This document shows positions 1 to 11,100 of a stretch of 64,000 nt of DNA, piece by piece. Position 1 is the stretch's first letter. Every line of letters begins with the position of its first letter. The position numbers were made by a program, and so were the translations under genes. Under the pieces are notes generated by a model. That model did no database searches. It was not told the DNA's origin and saw nothing but the letters and a program-made list of their open reading frames with translations. The DNA comes from Liolophura sinensis (taxonomy: Eukaryota > Mollusca > Polyplacophora > Chitonida > Chitonidae): NCBI RefSeq assembly GCF_032854445.1, contig NC_088303.1, positions 9,371,501 to 9,435,500 of the forward strand, written 5' to 3'.

Positions 1-390
1 TTTAGAGGTAGTCTAGATATTATAAAATACGATAGTGGTCTGGAGTATTTTCTGCACAAGCATGTCCCATTTAAAGAATTACGTTATTCGGGAATATACT
101 ATCTGCGAATGGCTCTTGTTTCATATTTCATTCAGGTTAGAATCGCTTCCCAGGTACTAGCGTTCGTCATCTGTTACACATCAATATACTGAGTATACTG
201 GGACTTTAATTTTTGTTCCCTGAATTAGTGCAAAACCTTTGGATGGTCATAGGTAGTATCTACATTTCTTTATTCATAGGCTATTTACGAATGATTCTTG
301 TCTGATATTTCAGTCATGTTAGAATTGTCTCCTAGATAGTGACGTTTTTCATATGTTATCAATATTTACGTTTCTGTTATCATAACTCAG

Positions 391-530
391 TGGTCTTTCA
401 GCAACCTGCGCATGATCGTTGGTTTACGTCAGGTTCTGCAATCTTTCCTCGTATTATAACCCTGATTGCTGTCGTATAAGTGAAATATTCTTGAGTATGG
501 CGTAATACATCAAAAAAATAAATAAATAAA
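391..530 (+). mobile_element. SINE A copy
   Basis: Contains GTCGTATAAGTGAAATATTC and TTGAGTATGGCGTAATAC and ends in (AATA)n. It lies directly upstream of gene A's first visible exon, so its tail nearly touches the splice acceptor tract. Confidence 0.75.
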
Positions 531-562
531 AGCATAACTCAGTGACCTAATGCTTTTCACAG

Positions 563-2466
563 GTGTGGCGACGGCTTGATCATCCCCCGCAAAATAGGAT
601 TCCTTACACACAGGAATAAGGTTTATAGTCCTTACTTCCGGGCATTCCGTCTCCAAGGTTCCCCCAGAATCACATTCTCTTGTAACTTTACCATTTGTGA
701 GAGTGTGTGTGACGGGGTAAGTACCTGAAAAAGTAAGACCTAGTCGTGAGAAAAGCTCACTTCTACAGAGACATTCACGGTACAATGACTCAGGACCCCC
801 CCCCCCCCCCCCACACCAGTGCGATCGCTGTTATAGTTCCACCTCGGTTGTAAGGTCTGACAACTTCCAGGGGATGGTAGTGGCTTTCCACCGGGTTCTG
901 TCCGGTTTCCTCCCACCATAATGCTAGTGGCCGTTTATAAGGGAAATATTTTGAGAACGGCATAAAACACCTATCCAATGAAATAAATTAATTTGATACA
1001 TGCGCTGGCCCTGGCCAAGTGGTTAAGTTGCTTGCCAGATCAGTGTTGTCTTCCAATCTATTCTAGGACAAGGGGTTTTGTAGTATTCCATTACTTTTGA
1101 AGCCTTGTTGACAGTTAGTGGTCGTCGGTGCTGTCTTGTGTGGTTTTCACTGAAGTTAACTTGTGGCCACTTACCTTCCACCAGTAAGGCATATGTGACA
1201 TCTGATAGGGTTCACCAGTATAACTTAACAAAGGACATTGTTTACTCCGGGTATTGTGGTTGTGCCTCTAGTGCCTTCCATTGTACAAGTGAACATTTCT
1301 TTTTCCCTCCTGACATTAAACATTCAGATCCATACATAACCACTTCATTAAGGATGACTATCGTTAAAAGCATATCACGCTTCCGTGTGCATTAGGAAGG
1401 CTTATAAAATAAATCGCTGGTTTGAATTTCAGGATTCTTGTAGCACGAACGTTCGGAAACGGAGATCCATGTCAGAAATGCTTCTTAAAGGTAAGTCAGT
1501 GCACACTGGTTTCGAGATTTTTTGTGTGGAAATCTGTACGAAAAATGCTGCGTGTTCACGAGCCCTGCCTTGTATCTTCACGAATCCCATCGGTTCTTAA
1601 ACCTTCTGATATAATTACGTTCCTTTGCATGGTAAATGTTTTATTTGATGGTCACTTTGCTCACTGAGGTTAGCACTGAAGATTTCCATAATTGAAAGAA
1701 ATATTTACTGTATCATTATATAGTGTCAGGTTTGAAAGTAATGCTAAAAGATTACTCTGCGCTCTGAAAATCTGAAACACTATCATTAAGTAAAACTGCC
1801 AAAGCCTCTAAAATACAACGTGAAATGGTGAATGTCGTATTCGTATTGTATGGTTTTGTAGCTGAATGTATACTTGAGAACTGCATTTCAACGACCGAGA
1901 TTGACAGCACTGATAACAGTGTGAGAGGTACAAGGGTAATTTCTACCAGGCGGCAAATTGCCTGTAAATATGAAAAGGTCGGCTTAACAGAAGTCAATTT
2001 TTTCAAAGCAGAACATAAAATGCGCACAGAAATTTAATTTAACACATTCACTGCTACATGTATAGAAATGTCCTGTTTAGCGATGGAAATATTATGGGCG
2101 TCATAGGAATCGCCTAACACAATTTTATGATTTTTCAAATCAGGTTTCAGTAACAGAACTGTGTATACTGCCACCTCCAGTACAATCATCGCGAATGCTG
2201 AATCCAAGCTGGTGGAGGGAGATGTCCAGGTACACAAACAAGATTGGCAATCTGTTGAGACCATAACCGGAAGTAAAAAGCTTGAGGAGCCTCGGGAATT
2301 AGCCCCTAAGAAAGAGACTGTGCTGAGTTTACCGGCCATAGCGGGTATTATCATGGTATTCATGTGTCTGGTAGCCACAGTGCTAGCCGTGTATTTCGTG
2401 GTCTCCTCTCCGCGCTCAGATGTTTCAAACCCTGACCAACGCATGGTGGTAAACCAGCTGAGCTAA
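563..2466 (+). CDS. ZP-domain membrane protein, C-terminal three exons (gene A, 5' part outside window)
   Basis: Three exons with GT-AG borders join in phase: 563-716, 1433-1490 and 2144-2466 (stop TAA at 2464-2466). Exon 1 encodes the end of a ZP-C module: it opens CGDG, continues SPYFRAFRL and closes FSCNFTICESVCDG, with the cysteine spacing of ZP-C. Exon 2 starts DSC and carries RKRR, a good furin-type (consensus cleavage) site. Exon 3 begins at the acceptor at 2143; the next acceptor at 2150 would bring an early stop. It has an NRT glycosylation site, a charged stalk, a transmembrane helix near LPAIAGIIMVFMCLVATVLA and a cytoplasmic tail of about 20 residues ending NQLS. ZP proteins are normally extracellular, cut at the furin site and polymerise into matrices or coats; that role here is by family only. 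Upstream exons should lie to the left of the window. A possible polyadenylation signal is at 2920. It faces its paralogue (gene B) tail to tail. Confidence 0.8.
793..812. repeat. Poly-C run
   Basis: A run of about 19 C in the intron of gene A; a likely site of sequencing-length error. Confidence 0.9.
846..990 (+). mobile_element. SINE A copy
   Basis: Has CCACCGGGTTCTGTCCGGTT and a diverged core (TTTATAAGGGAAATATTTTG), ending GAAATAAATTA. It is preceded by a C homopolymer at 794-812. Both are in gene A's intron after 716. Confidence 0.7.
1003..1045 (+). other. tRNA-like A-box fragment
   Basis: CCTGGCCAAGTGGTTAAGTT looks like the D-arm and A box of a tRNA or SINE head. No matching T-arm or acceptor stem follows, so it is probably a SINE head remnant. 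Confidence 0.3.
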
Positions 2467-2919
2467 TATTCTTCGACAAACCTGTTATGTTCTCCAATCT
2501 GTTACATGTACACTTCCCTTTTTTATTCTTTCTTTTTTTCTTTTTTTTTTGTTCTTGTTTTCTTTTTGACATTTTGTATTTTTGACTTTCCACTCGTTTA
2601 ATGCGCGCACCTGGTTTCTATAGGTCCCTATTAGTGGTTTTGTTATAGTTTTGGTGCGTATAACTGTTTGCACCAACCACTATTTCCATGTTTTTTGTAT
2701 TTCATCGCTGACGTTTTGTTTCATGCTTACATTGTGAGATTTATTACCATCAGCCTGATAGATCTTTAGAAGTTATAATTTCTGTAAACATTATTGCAGG
2801 CTACATATTATGAAACACTACATGCTGATTACGTTAATGCGAAAATTGATTATCTAATATTTCATTTGTGTAATGCTCCGTGACATATTTGAAGTATGCC
2901 AAATGTCTCTCTCTGGCGA

Positions 2920-2925
2920 AATAAA
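2920..2925 (+). terminator. Possible polyadenylation signal of gene A
   Basis: AATAAA in GAAATAAATAAATG, about 450 bp after the gene A stop. The AATAAATAAA context could also be a SINE tail. Confidence 0.4.
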
Positions 2926-3059
2926 TAAATGTTTGATAATTACTACTTGAGGATTTGTTGTCCTTATTGAAAACCAGACAGAGCCCAGAAGAAATCACGT
3001 GTAAACCGGTATGTAACAGTGGCCATACAAGATTCGGTTATTAGACCATCACTATTAGG

Positions 3060-3530
3060 CTGAAAGGCGATGCAGAAATGTGGTTATAAGCTGTCTCCTC
3101 TAGACCACTGAGAAAGGCGATCTAAGATGTGGTTATAAACTGTCTCCTCTAGACCACTGAGAAAGGCGATGCAAGATGTGGTTATAAACTGTCTCCTCTA
3201 AACTACTGAGAAAGGCGATGCAAGATGTGGTTATAAGCTGTCTCCTCTAGACCACTGAGAAAGGCGATGTAAGATGTGGTTATAAGCTGTCTCCTCTAGA
3301 CCACTGAGAAAGGCGATGCAATATGTGGTTATAAGCAGTCTCCTCTAAACCACTGAGAAAGGCGATACAAGATGTGGTAATAAGCTGTCTCCTCTAGATC
3401 GCTGAGAAAGGCGATGCAAGATGTGGTTATAAGCTGTCCCCTCTAGACCGTCATGAATGGCGATACAAGATGTGGTTATTAAGCCACCTCTAGACTGAAG
3501 TGAATGGCGGATAAGAAATGTGATTAGCAA
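3060..3530. repeat. 49-bp tandem repeat, about 9-10 copies
   Basis: The unit starts GAAAGGCGATGCAAGATGTG and ends CTCCTCTAGACCACTGA. The central copies are nearly identical and the right-hand ones decay. Confidence 0.9.
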
Positions 3531-3534
3531 ATAT

Positions 3535-4080
3535 AAGCGTCATGTCCGACATTCGTATACCATTCGTAGTCCGTAAAGGGCGTTCCCAGTCGATAATCAC
3601 AAGATCCATTTCCAAAACAACGTTAAACACTAGCTCCCAAAGACAAAGATATGTAATAAATTATACAAATAGGAAATAAAACCGGTAACACACAAGAGAA
3701 GCGGTCATCAGTTTTCAGTGATGCCGGGCAGACAGTTGATATTCCAGCCATGAATTCCATATCAAATTTCAAATTCCTAGTCCAGGGTCAAATAACAATT
3801 AAACAAGATATCTCAGTCGCACTTTGATTGCAACTGTTCATAAAGGCATCATGCAGACGTAATGAGCATGGCTGCGTTTACGGTCCCTAGCCCCAGGTTA
3901 AGCGGTATTAGATACAGTTCGAAAATGACTAGCGTTACAGACCTTAACCGAACACATTGTGATTCAAAAGAAACCGACGATTACGTCTTTCCCGTTACTA
4001 TGTTAGGATCTCCTACTACAAGAGGCGTCATCTTTGATTTACACATGACATGGTGGTCTGTATAAAAGCTGTCTACAAGA
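3535..4080. other. No gene seen
   Basis: Unique-looking sequence between the 49-bp array and the RT remnant. It may include the 3' end of that element, but no domain is readable. Confidence 0.5.
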
Positions 4081-4084
4081 TAGA

Positions 4085-5790
4085 CGGTTACACTCGGCAA
4101 CCAGCGCCATCTGTGTTGTTAAATACCATGTACGCGATAGATATGTACATAAGGATAACAGCGCCGTCTATGTGGTTGATCACAATGCAGATCGCCAGAG
4201 ATTCTGAACGCTCTGTCCATACCCGCCAAACAAGAGTGTTATACTCATTGTAAAAATTGAGAAACTTAGAGTGAAGGCGTTTGATGGAGTATCCTTGACA
4301 AACTAGTTTTTGAACTAACAACTTGGGACGAAGATTAAAGTCATAACAATTTACGCAATATCTGACAAACGCTACAAGGCGAGATATGTATACGCTGTAT
4401 GCAGGACCCTTTGGTATATTGCTATCCAAAAAAGGACAATTTACAATGTCAAAATTGAAATTATCCATTTTGTCATCAAGACGGCGTGAAAGGAGACCTT
4501 GTTCGTCTTTGTACAGATATAGATCCAAATAAGATGTACCATCAGGATTAACTGTTGTCTCCTTTAAATCCAATGAAGACGGATAGATTTCCTTCACCGC
4601 TTCATCAATATGGGGGTTATTTAACGCCAGTAGATCATCAATATACCGCTTGACGGTGGAAATCCGTCCTGCAAAAAGGAGGCACATTACACGTACATGC
4701 ACCCTAATGATTCCTTCGTCGTCATATGACTGGAAAATTGTTGAGTACGACGTTAAACCCCAAGCACTCACTCACTCAGTATACCGCTTGACAAATGAAA
4801 AGGATCGAGCTTTAAAGACATTACTTTTAAGTAATTTCTGCATCTAGTGGTATTCATATGAAAACGAGTATAGGTCTGCCAAAAGAGGCGCACAATTGGT
4901 GCCCATTGGAATACCTATGCACTGTTGGTAAATGGTATCCCCGAATTTCACATTGATATTATTAATGAGAAATTCAAGTAATTCAATAAATAATGTAACG
5001 TCCCATGAGTGGTAACCTTCATAAATAGTAGAACTAAAAGCCTTATTGCTTCTGACGTTAATGTAACGGTGACCTGTTTTAGTAAATACCGAGACAATTA
5101 ACAACGATATTCTTTCAATCGATTTTTGTGAGGAATTGTAGTACAGAGAGTAGAGATCTGCCATGTGGATACGTCAAGTCCTTCCGCAAGACGTTTGGAG
5201 TTAAGAATCCACATGCAGTTGACACCTGAATTTTTTGTTATAGCACAATACCTATTCCAAAATGACTTTACTTCTCGTAACGCTCTCGTAAGTAGGGTTG
5301 ACAAGAGTTTGGTGGTACAACTTCTTGAACCCGCAATAAATCGAGCCTTGTATGGGGATTTATGCATTTTAGGAATCCGTTAAAGTTGTGATATTTCTAT
5401 GAGGGATAGGTATATTTATGCGCCTTTGTTTAAGAAAGGTTTTGTGTTTATTAAATAGTTCCTAGTAGTTTATTAAAGAGTACATGTAGTAGCAGAATAC
5501 GTGGATGTTGTTGTAGATGTACATAGCTCTTGAACAAGAATTTGATAATAATAGTTCTTGCAAATAAGGATGACATTATTAGGAGCCTTGTCTGCTACAG
5601 TGATGACAAATCAACTATGCAGGTCAGCGCGTGTTTCTTTCACAGTGGGATCCTTCAGAACCTGTTTAACATTAGGAAGAGCCTCAATGTCTATACGGTG
5701 TATAGCTAAACTAACCTTTTTGACAATCTCAAGCCATATCGTTAAGTACCGAAGAATCCACTTTCTCCCGTTTTGACCCTTTTTAACATA
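4085..5790 (-). pseudogene. Decayed reverse-transcriptase retroelement
   Basis: Reading from the right, the pieces give VADKAPNNVILICKNYY (about 5610-5550), SPYKARFIAGSRSCTTKLLS (about 5350), QCIGIPMGTNCAPLLADLYS (about 4910-4870) and the catalytic YIDDLLAL (about 4625-4650). The last two are palm motifs of reverse transcriptase. The copy is dead: there is a TAG before the YIDD block (near 4844), a frameshift near 5100-5160, another stop near 5610, and a SINE B inserted at 4655-4779. The SINE plus its duplicated target is 138 bp, so the frame resumes after it. The clade is uncertain; this GIPMG/ADK type of RT is common in invertebrate hypothetical proteins and may be Penelope-like. No terminal repeats were recognised. 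Confidence 0.72.
4655..4779 (+). mobile_element. SINE B, 5'-truncated copy nested in a retroelement
   Basis: The last 125 bp of the SINE B family, ending in AAGCACTCACTCACTCAG, are flanked by an exact 13-bp duplication TATACCGCTTGAC (4642-4654 and 4780-4792). Truncation at the 5' end with a target duplication is the usual result of LINE-driven insertion. It interrupts the reverse-transcriptase frame just upstream of YIDD. Confidence 0.88.
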
Positions 5791-5934
5791 TTCCTCAAGC
5801 GCCGAGATGATATTTTTGATGTTAGATCTAATGTTGAGATTTCTCTTTTGTCACTCACCTGAAATTGGTCACTTGTTCCAAGCTCTGTTGGAGTATGAAG
5901 TATTAGATTACATATCATATAGCCTTTTACATAA

Positions 5935-6075
5935 TAAATTATAGTCGTCTCCTCTAGGCTGGTATTTAAGGCTATACCAGACGAGAATATTTAGCCGCCA
6001 CATCTGATTATGTATCAGAGGCGATGGAAATTCTGGTTATAAAGGCACTTTCTCTAGACCGCCATGAAACAGCAA
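5935..6075. repeat. Diverged copies of the 49-bp repeat
   Basis: GTCGTCTCCTCTAGGCTGGT and AGGCGATGGAAATTCTGGTT, then TCTCTAGACCGCCATGAAAC, match the 3-kb array unit. They lie on the far side of the reverse-transcriptase remnant. Confidence 0.55.
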
Positions 6076-6079
6076 AAAT

Positions 6080-7365
6080 CCGGTTCCATACAAATACGTC
6101 ACAAATGCTACACGTCATACATGTAAATCGCCTGTTATTTTTCCAACGTCATATCAACGATGCATCAGGCTATGTAGTATCTGGAACCACTAACGTGTCA
6201 GTGTAACCCGTATCAAATCAGAAAAACGGAAAACAGCAAGTTTCAGCACATCTTTGTTCCACAAACTTTTCAGGACTTGAAAACCTTACTATATTTTATA
6301 AGGGCAAAATTATCAAAGATTTAAAGTAGCTCTAGAAGAATGTTTTATCCGGCCATTGCCACCAGTATAGTATTGACTTCGTAACCGATGTTAAAATATA
6401 ATTTTGTGGATACTTTATCTAATTTAATTGACCCTCGCAGATGCATTTTAAGTGGGATGATCCAAACAGTTGCCCATTTTCTATTGGAGAAAGTAGCGAG
6501 TGTTGTTCAAAAGGACAACATATCACGTAATCTGGTTGTTCGGACAACATCTCCGCTACCACTCTCAAGTACGACTATAGTTCTCTACCCACTGAACAAA
6601 ATGTGCCCTTTTCTTCAGAGGTCTGCCTTTATATTAGTTAGACTAAATATTCTAGGCCATCATTTCGTGCAAAACCTCAACTGATTTCCGATATATCTAT
6701 GGGTGTATGTGCGTGTCCACGTGTATGAATGTGTCTACATGTTTATGTGTGTGTGTATGCCTGTGTGTGTCCACATGTCTGTGTCTGTGTCCACATGTGT
6801 GTATGTTTGTGTCCACATGCATGAGTTTATGTAGGTGCGTGCATGTACGTATAGGTATATATATCAATTTACGTATTAATATACGTTCATTTATTTTTTT
6901 CAGATGTTTTGAGAGTTGAAGGCATTGAAATATTTGGATACTATGGTGAGCTTAGGAGCCATGCCGACAGTATCTAGGAATTCTGTCATCACATAACGTT
7001 TTCCCTGGTGTTCACCAGAAGGCAGGAATTTTTGGGAGCATTATTTCAGTAATGTTTCACTCTTCGCTAAGTGGAGTCACTCAAACATTCAGTTGGTGAT
7101 TAGAGTTGGATAAACTTCCTGTGACGTCAGAGCTCCTATTCATTGACAGTATGACCCATAAAGCCCACCTTACAAGATAAATGTTTGAACGCCTTTAACC
7201 CTTTTCACAAAAATCTTAAGGAATAAACGAAAGTATATTTACGCATACTTTTAAGTGGTCTACTTAGTAATGCTCCTTTGATTTTTAGAGGTCTTTTCCT
7301 TTAATCAACCTTGTTGGCACTTAATTTCTCAACTTATATTATCTCTCATTTTGCCTAAAACTTTG
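6080..7365. other. No gene seen apart from microsatellites
   Basis: Open frames at 6388-6684 and elsewhere lack splice borders or recognisable motifs. Confidence 0.5.
6697..6870. repeat. TG-rich imperfect microsatellite
   Basis: Degenerate (TG)n mixed with TGTCCACATG blocks, then a short TATATAT. Confidence 0.8.
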
Positions 7366-7367
7366 AC

Positions 7368-7368
<1 letters not shown>

Positions 7369-7450
<82 letters not shown>
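7369..7450. repeat. (TA)n microsatellite
   Basis: About 38 uninterrupted TA units. Open frames here (YIYIYI) are artefacts. Confidence 0.97.
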
Positions 7451-7452
<2 letters not shown>

Positions 7453-8009
7453 TCACACAAACAAAGACAGCCTGCATTGCAAAATCTGAGCGGATGAATA
7501 TGGACAACGGGGGGACCTACGTACACGAGTGCATTGATTTTCCTTCCAATTTATCTAGTAAATTTGCCAACTTCAACTTCAAAAATGCCATACTACCACT
7601 TGCGGCTTACACTTTTCTCTACAACATATGAAAAAATCAACCTAGCATGACCACCATTTTTTGAGCTGTGGTTGCTGGAAGTCGCGGGATTTTTTCACCT
7701 TGGTAACCTCCAGGGGGTGAGAACTCACAATGTCAAAAAAGTTTTCAGCTCTATCCAAAATAGACAGATATAATTTTAACTAGGTGCAATCTAACACTGC
7801 AGAAATTTGTAGTGCAAAACAAGGTATCCCAAAACAAGCATCGATCTGTAATAGCTCTGGCGGCGGTTCTGAATGCATAAGAACAAAATGACAAAACGAA
7901 AAGCATTGTTTCCAAATGTATTTTTGAATTCTTTTAAATTGTACCACTGACAATAACGAGAGCCACAACGTAACAATCAGGCCAGCAGAATAAGTGGACG
8001 GCGGACAAC

Positions 8010-8101
8010 TCAAGCAAACCTATTCTCGAAAGCAAAGTCCCCTTCGTCACCCTCCGAGCTCCAGACAAGCACGTGCGGGTCAGCCTTGTTACACGCGGAA
8101 T
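8010..8101 (-). CDS. Gene B exon 9: proposed last exon
   Basis: A strong acceptor (seven T then AG) opens an exon in the phase left by exon 8. It reads DSACNKADPHVLVWSSEG and stops with TGA at 8010-8012. Just downstream, in the next frame, is a membrane-like stretch (SAGLIVTLWLSLLSVV followed by QFKRIQK) that would match the anchor of gene A. Either gene B is secreted, the last exon is spliced differently, or there is a frameshift. Confidence 0.5.
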
Positions 8102-11100
8102 CTAAAAAAACATACAGAATACAGAAACACTCAGTAATTGAAACACTGAGAAACATAATACAGACACATAACACTACAGAAACATGATATAGACACATAA
8201 CAATGCAGAATCCTGATACAGACACATGACACTACAGAAACATGATACACACACAGAGCAATATAGAAACATGATACAGACACATGACAATACAGAAATA
8301 TGACACAGGCAAATAAGAATACAGAAACATGGTATACACACACATAACAATACAGAAATATGATACACACACATAACAATACAGAATTTGATACAGACAT
8401 ATAACAATACAGAAACATGATACAGACACATAACACTACAGAAATATAATACAGACACATAACAACAGACACGTGATACAGACACATAACACTACAGAAA
8501 CTTGATATAGACATATAGCAACACAGAATCCTGATATAGACACATAACAGTACAGAAACATGATACACACACACATGACAATACAGAAACATGATACAGA
8601 CACATAACAATACAGAAACATGATACACACCATGACAATACAGAAACATGATACAGACACATGACAACACAGAATCCTGATAAAGACACATAACAATGCA
8701 GAAACATGATACAGACACATAAAAATACAGAAACATTATACAGACATAACAATACAAAAGCTGATACAGACACATAACAATACAGAAACATGGCACAGAC
8801 ACATAACATAGTTTGGGAAGGTCTGCCAGCAACCTGCAGATGATCGTGGGTAATGCTCGGTTTCTCCCCTCCATAATGGTGGCCGCCGTCGTATAAGTAA
8901 AATATTCTTGAGTACGGCGTAAAACACTAATCAAAGAAATAAATAAATCAGATAAATCATAACAATAGAGAAATATGACACAGACACTTAACAATACAGA
9001 ATCCTGATACAAATACATAACAATATAGAAACATGATACAGACACATAACAATACAGAAACATGATTCAGACACAAAACAATACAGAAACATGATACAAA
9101 CATACAACAATACATAAACATGCTACAGACACAAAACAATACAGAAACATGATACAAAAACATAACAATACATAAACATGCTACAGACACAAAACAATAC
9201 ATAAACATGCTACAGGCACATAACAATACAGAAATATGCTACAGACACATAACAATACAGAAATATGCTACAGACACATAACAATACATAAACATGCTAC
9301 AGACACATAACAATACATAAACATGCTACAGGCACATAACAATACATAAACATGCTACAGACACACAACACTACAGAAACATGATACAGACACATAATAC
9401 ACAAACATGCTACAGACACATAACACTACAGAAGTATAACAAGGGAGGAGAGCGGGCGGAACTTTCGATCATCTTTAGACTTTCCACGATAGGCCAGAGA
9501 AGAGGCCAGGCTGAGCTAGACTTGAAGTCATGAAAATAGCGATGTTAGGTAAACATATGTACCTTCGTTCAATGGAATCACATACAATGATTCTCAAATT
9601 CATTAGATTCAAGTCTTTTCACATCCATTACAATGAAGGCTTCTGTCCTTCATGAAAATCAATTCTCACAATTAGAATACAGGATTCTTGTCTCCATTAC
9701 AATCAAGGCTTCTCGCCTTCATCAGACTGAGGGCTTCCTTTCTCGCCTTCATTAGACTGAGGGCTTCCTTCATTTTAATGCAATCTTTTCACCTCCATCA
9801 GATTCTAGCCTTTTCACATTCATTAGAATGAATTCTTATCGCCGTCACTATAATAAAGGCTTCTCATCATTACAGTCAAGGCTTATCATTACAGTCGAGG
9901 CTTCTCGCCTTCATTGGAATTATTGCATCTCGTCTTCCTTACAATCAAGCCTTCTGGCTTTCATCAGACTCATGCCTTCTCACCTAGATTTTTATCCAGT
10001 CCTTTCAGGTTTCTCGCCATCATTAAAATCATGGCTTCTCACCTTCATTTTTATCCAGTCATTTAACCTTCATTCGAATCAAGAATTCTAGCCTTAGAAT
10101 GAACATAAAGATTCTCTCCTATTTTACAGACTAGGGTTCTCACCAAAATCAATGAATTGTCAGAATTGTCAGAATGACCCTGAAGTATTCCCACCTTAAC
10201 TAGAATCACTGACAAACAATCTCACCTTCTCGTTCTCGTTCTTCTGGAGTAAGCTTTTGTCTTCGTCGGATTTCTTCCAAGCAGGAGTCCTAAAAGTATT
10301 TCGTAATTAGAGCTTCTTATAAAACACCCACCAGACGTCAAAGATGTGTTAAAGTTACTTCATTAGAGACACGTGCGCCACAACAGGCAAAGTTGCTCCA
10401 TTAGATGCACGTGCATCACCACAGGCAAAGTCGCTCCATTGGATACACATGCACCACAACTGGCAAAGTTACTCCATTAGACGCACGTGCACCACAACAG
10501 GCAAAGTTACTCCATTGGATACACATGCACCACAACAGGCAAAGTTGCTCCATTAGATACACATGCATCACCACAGGCAAAGTTGCTCCATTAGACGCAC
10601 GTGCACCACAACAAAGTTACTCCATTGGATACACATGCACCACAACAGGCAAAGTTACTCCATTAGATACACATGCACCACAACAGGCAAAGTTGCTCCA
10701 TTAGATACACATGCATCACCACAGGCAAAGTTACTCCATTAGACGCACGTGCACCACAACAGACAAAGTTACTCCATTGGATACACATGCACCACAAAAG
10801 GCAAAGTTACTCCATTAGATAGATATTCACCAAAACAGGCAAAGCTGCTCCATTGGATACACATGCACCACAAGGTTTACTGCATTAGATACCCATGCAC
10901 CACAACAGGCAAACCTTGATACACATGCACAACAACAGGAAAAGTTACTCCATTGGATACACATGCACCACAACAGGCAAAGTTACTCCATTGGATACAC
11001 ATGCACCACAATAGGCAAAGTTACTCCATTAGATAGATATTCACCAAAACAGGCAAAGCTGCTCCATTGGATACACATGCACCACAAGGTTACTGCATTA

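Noticed and set aside
2034-2444. A 136-codon - strand frame
   Set aside because: It is the shadow of gene A's last exon on the other strand.
8131-9226. A 310-codon - strand frame rich in CLYHVSVLLC
   Set aside because: It is the 29-bp minisatellite interrupted by a SINE; the hydrophobic appearance comes from the repeat.
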